Source: Desulfopila sp. IMCC35008
GTDB lineage: Bacteria > Desulfobacterota > Desulfobulbia > Desulfobulbales > Desulfocapsaceae
Length of the DNA: 64,000 nucleotides
Reading direction: 5' to 3'
Assembly (NCBI RefSeq): GCF_010646885.2
Contig: NZ_CP050700.1
Span: 5,772,001-5,836,000 of the forward strand
The notes beneath the pieces are model-generated. The model did not search any database and was not told the origin of the DNA. It saw only the letters and a program-made list of their open reading frames with translations. The position numbers and the translations under genes were made by a program. Shown in pieces: positions 61,474 to 64,000 of this stretch (position 1 is its first letter; each line of letters opens with the position of its first letter).

Positions 61474-64000
61474 TGGAAATTCAAGTCAACCATGCCGTAG
61501 TTAAAGAATTCATTAAAGATGCCATCGACCTTAAGTCGAAAAAATCAAAAGAAAGCATCCTTCGAGAGAATCTTGCTCATTACTTGGGTAAGATGTTCAC
61601 TGAAGTCCCCTGGTGGGTCCGCTATCATGTTCGTGGAAGTGAAGCCATGGTCACGTTTTCCGAAACTGAAATTAAGAAAAGGGGATTTGTTGATAATCTT
61701 GTCGGTTTGACTGCAATTGAATGGGAGCCTGATTTACTCACGAAGGCTAAATTTGATGAAGGTTATAATCAAGTTGCCAATTACAGTGCCTCCTTGGTAA
61801 ATGCAGGACATTCTCCAGACTTGATTATTGGAATACTCTCTGACACAGTGTATTGGCGGGCATATCGCCTCAAAATCAATGACGGGGTAAAAATCGAGAC
61901 ACTCCTTGGGGCTGAACACGTAACCCTGGAAGAGATTGATTCTCTCGACTTAACCGTTCCCAATGAACTGAATGCAAAGAAACTGATAGGTTTTCTCCTT
62001 CGTCATTTCGGTCGTGAAGGCTCTCGTCCCTTAAACGCCGAGACATTGGCGGAGGATATGGGACTTGGAAGCCCATTCTGCGACAAGCACATTTCCAAAT
62101 TAGGCAAAGTCGTTGTCGCTGCATTTACTGGTAATCCTACCTACGCAAGGCTCATAAAAAAACTCTGGCAGGATTTCGTCGCCTATCTTGGAGACGAGAG
62201 TTCCATAGGAGCATTTGACTTAAGAACCTACATTCGTGAGATGTATATCCTCACCCTCGCAAAACTCATATGTGCAAACGTCATTGAGAAAAAAGCACTT
62301 CTGAGTGACCGTCCCCAGCTTGAATCCATCCTTACGGGCGATTTTTTCCATAGCCGGGGTCTGGAAAACCTTGTCGAATATGACTACTTCGGCTGGCTAA
62401 ATTCATCTCCCCATGTTGCTGGACTTCTGCCTATAGCACAGGCAATTCAGGACGACTTACGAGCTTATGATTTTGCTTCGGCACCGGTAGAAGATTTGTT
62501 CGGTGAAATTATGGCTCAGCTTGCTCGCCGTTCTCAGCGACTTTTGCTTGGACAAGAATGGACACCAGCATGGTTGGCCAAGCAGGTTGTCCAGCAAGTG
62601 ACATCTATGCTACCAGAAGGTGAAGAACCCAGGTTGATTGATATGAGCTGTGGTTCTGGAGCAATGATTATTGAAGCGACAAAAATCACTTTAAACCGTC
62701 TGAAAGTAGAAGGCGCTATCCCTGACGAAACGTCCATAACCAGACTTACTCAAACAATCACCGGCTTCGATATAGACCCGCTGGCGGTCATGCTTTCCAA
62801 AATAAGTTGGTTAATGGCAGCAAGAAGTTGGCTTGAGCCTTTCGATGGTACTTTCAGTATTTCCATTCCAGTCTATCACGCGGATTCCCTTTTTGCAGTC
62901 ACGCCTCTTTCAAAAGTTGTCCACGAAGAAATGTCCGAAAGTCTCCATATTCTTCACTTCGCAGAGCATCGCGTGGAATTACCAAGCTTTATGGTTTCAT
63001 CTGACCATCGGTCTTTGTTTGATTCTTTGTTGAGCAGAAGCTTATCGGTTGCCATGAACAATGCAAAGGTGAAAAAAGTTTCTTTGAAGGCAGCTTTGTT
63101 TGAATCAATACTGACCTCTGCTTGTGATGAAACCGGAACCGTCATCACTAAGGAAGACCGGCCACCCCTTTTGACCTTCTTGCAACAACTGATAGAAACA
63201 TTGGATTCTCTTCATCGGGACGGACGTAATGGCATATGGGCATTTATTCTCCGCAACAGTTACCGCCCCGGACTTGTTTCGGGTCAGTTTAACGGTCTCG
63301 TTTCAAATCCACCATGGCTGGCTCTCAGTAAAATTGCCGACAACCCTTATGGCCAAGCGCTACGCGACCGGGCTGAAAAATTCAACATTAAACCTCCAGG
63401 TGCATCACATTTGCATGTGGAACTTGCCACAACTTTTCTCCTTCATGCCGTGGAACGGTACTTGGAAGATGATGCCGTAGTCGGTTGCATACTACCAGCC
63501 ACCATTTTGAACGGACTTCAGCATAGTCCGTTCCTGAAAGGTGAGTACAAGAACCGAAGGAAGCCTATTCAATTATCCTTCGAAAGATTGTGGAGGGTCC
63601 AGAAATTTACCTTCAAAAATCAGGCTATCGTTCTCTTTGGAAAGAAAGCTGAGGCAGCAGTCATCGACACGCTTCCCGGTGCCATGGTCACTGCGACTGA
63701 GCAGGAAGAAAGGACATTCAAAAAAGTAATTCAGCGAGACAGGGTTGCCTGGACTGACAATCACACCATTACCGATACAAATGATTTGTTCATGGCTGTT
63801 AGCTTTACCCAAGGTGCAGATGTCATGCCTCGGACATCTTACTTCCACAAGATTACCCCAGCAACTGGAGCAGGCGATAGATACCATATTGCACCATATG
63901 GACTTGAAGATGATGGCTCAGACTATAGAGTGAAAGATGCCAAAAAATTCAAGGATTTCAGAATAACTCCACGAGTTGTCGAAGGAGAATACGTCTTTGA
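61473..64000 (+). CDS. large type IIG-like methyltransferase with degenerate nuclease domain (partial)
   Basis: The frame is open from ATG 61473 (TAATG overlap with the previous stop) to the window end, at least 842 residues. The N-terminus has a PD-(D/E)XK-like strand pair: Asp74 in FVDNLVG, then Glu83-Trp-Glu85 in IEWEPDL, then EGYNQVANYSASL. The expected Lys is a Glu, so cleavage may be lost or altered. The middle (about 100-370) is helical. SAM motif LIDMSCGSGAMIIEA is at about 388, then FDIDP, and catalytic NPPW at 612-615. The C-terminal specificity region continues beyond the window. Confidence 0.8.
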   Translation, partial: MEIQVNHAVVKEFIKDAIDLKSKKSKESILRENLAHYLGKMFTEVPWWVRYHVRGSEAMVTFSETEIKKRGFVDNLVGLTAIEWEPDLLTKAKFDEGYNQVANYSASLVNAGHSPDLIIGILSDTVYWRAYRLKINDGVKIETLLGAEHVTLEEIDSLDLTVPNELNAKKLIGFLLRHFGREGSRPLNAETLAEDMGLGSPFCDKHISKLGKVVVAAFTGNPTYARLIKKLWQDFVAYLGDESSIGAFDLRTYIREMYILTLAKLICANVIEKKALLSDRPQLESILTGDFFHSRGLENLVEYDYFGWLNSSPHVAGLLPIAQAIQDDLRAYDFASAPVEDLFGEIMAQLARRSQRLLLGQEWTPAWLAKQVVQQVTSMLPEGEEPRLIDMSCGSGAMIIEATKITLNRLKVEGAIPDETSITRLTQTITGFDIDPLAVMLSKISWLMAARSWLEPFDGTFSISIPVYHADSLFAVTPLSKVVHEEMSESLHILHFAEHRVELPSFMVSSDHRSLFDSLLSRSLSVAMNNAKVKKVSLKAALFESILTSACDETGTVITKEDRPPLLTFLQQLIETLDSLHRDGRNGIWAFILRNSYRPGLVSGQFNGLVSNPPWLALSKIADNPYGQALRDRAEKFNIKPPGASHLHVELATTFLLHAVERYLEDDAVVGCILPATILNGLQHSPFLKGEYKNRRKPIQLSFERLWRVQKFTFKNQAIVLFGKKAEAAVIDTLPGAMVTATEQEERTFKKVIQRDRVAWTDNHTITDTNDLFMAVSFTQGADVMPRTSYFHKITPATGAGDRYHIAPYGLEDDGSDYRVKDAKKFKDFRITPRVVEGEYVF

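Larger units (their letters stand above)
44981..64000. mobile_element. genomic island inserted at ssrA (left part)
   Basis: Everything right of the tmRNA has accessory character: integrase, excisionase-like gene, sigma-like protein, plasmid/phage-type DUF genes, a nuclease and annealing pair, DNA methyltransferases, many short unknowns and AT-rich intergenic stretches. No phage structural genes and no conjugation genes are seen in this part, so it looks like an integrative element or satellite rather than a complete prophage. The right boundary is outside the window. Confidence 0.75.

Noticed and set aside
44981..64000. Complete prophage
   Set aside because: No capsid, portal, terminase, tail or lysis gene is visible in 19 kb; calling it an island or integrative element is safer.
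57614..64000. Named BREX, DISARM or type I system
   Set aside because: No PglZ, BrxC, helicase or HsdR/HsdS-like gene is seen inside the window, so a specific name cannot be supported.

Overview
The window looks like a chromosomal segment of a Gram-negative deltaproteobacterium (Desulfobacterota; a Desulfobulbales-like sulfate reducer is my best guess). The reasons are the general style of the proteins, the many c-di-GMP and sensor genes, TRAP transport, an RsbW/SpoIIE partner-switch set, and a tmRNA tag ADDYNYAVAA. No sulfate-reduction gene lies in the window, so the lineage is inference.

1-10 kb: signalling and unknown genes. These are a Cache-PAS-HD-GYP protein, a CI-repressor-like protein, a branched-chain amino-acid-type binding protein, an EF-hand membrane protein, a GAF/sigma-54 activator and a membrane class III cyclase. 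10-20.6 kb: a flavin disulfide oxidoreductase, then a sugar-acid locus. dgoA and dgoK are on the minus strand; dgoD, a FadR-type regulator, a TRAP transporter (P, Q, M), gluconokinase and 6-phosphogluconate dehydrogenase are on the plus strand. Together they would import sugar acids and feed galactonate into the DeLey-Doudoroff route and gluconate into the pentose phosphate pathway. 20.8-24.3 kb: acetolactate synthase large and small subunits with an aminotransferase between them.

24.5-30.2 kb: a tight, overlapping cluster of a SpoIIE phosphatase, an ABC exporter with a large insertion in its ATPase, a cyclic-nucleotide-binding protein, an RsbW-like kinase and a STAS antagonist. 30.2-44.6 kb: housekeeping and signalling genes: an HD protein, a REC-GGDEF protein, purF, an M20 peptidase, ispDF, rnpB, a coiled-coil zinc-ribbon protein, a NIF3 protein, tRNA-Met, an M48-TPR protease, nfo, a GspE/PilB ATPase and smpB.

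44.6-64 kb: a genomic island begins exactly at the 3' end of ssrA (tmRNA). Integrase and excisionase-like genes sit next to it. Then come a sigma-like protein, a run of small plasmid/phage-type genes (DUF2958, DUF932) with a PD-(D/E)XK nuclease and a putative annealing protein, and unknown genes including an N-formylglutamate-amidohydrolase-like fusion. The run is punctuated by five intergenic RNA hairpins whose mismatches become G-U pairs only on the transcribed strand. The island ends in this window with three consecutive, overlapping DNA methyltransferase genes, the last cut by the window edge. This is probably the start of a multi-gene restriction or phage-defence locus and is the best candidate for an undescribed system. 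No second ssrA-end copy was seen, so the island runs past 64 kb.
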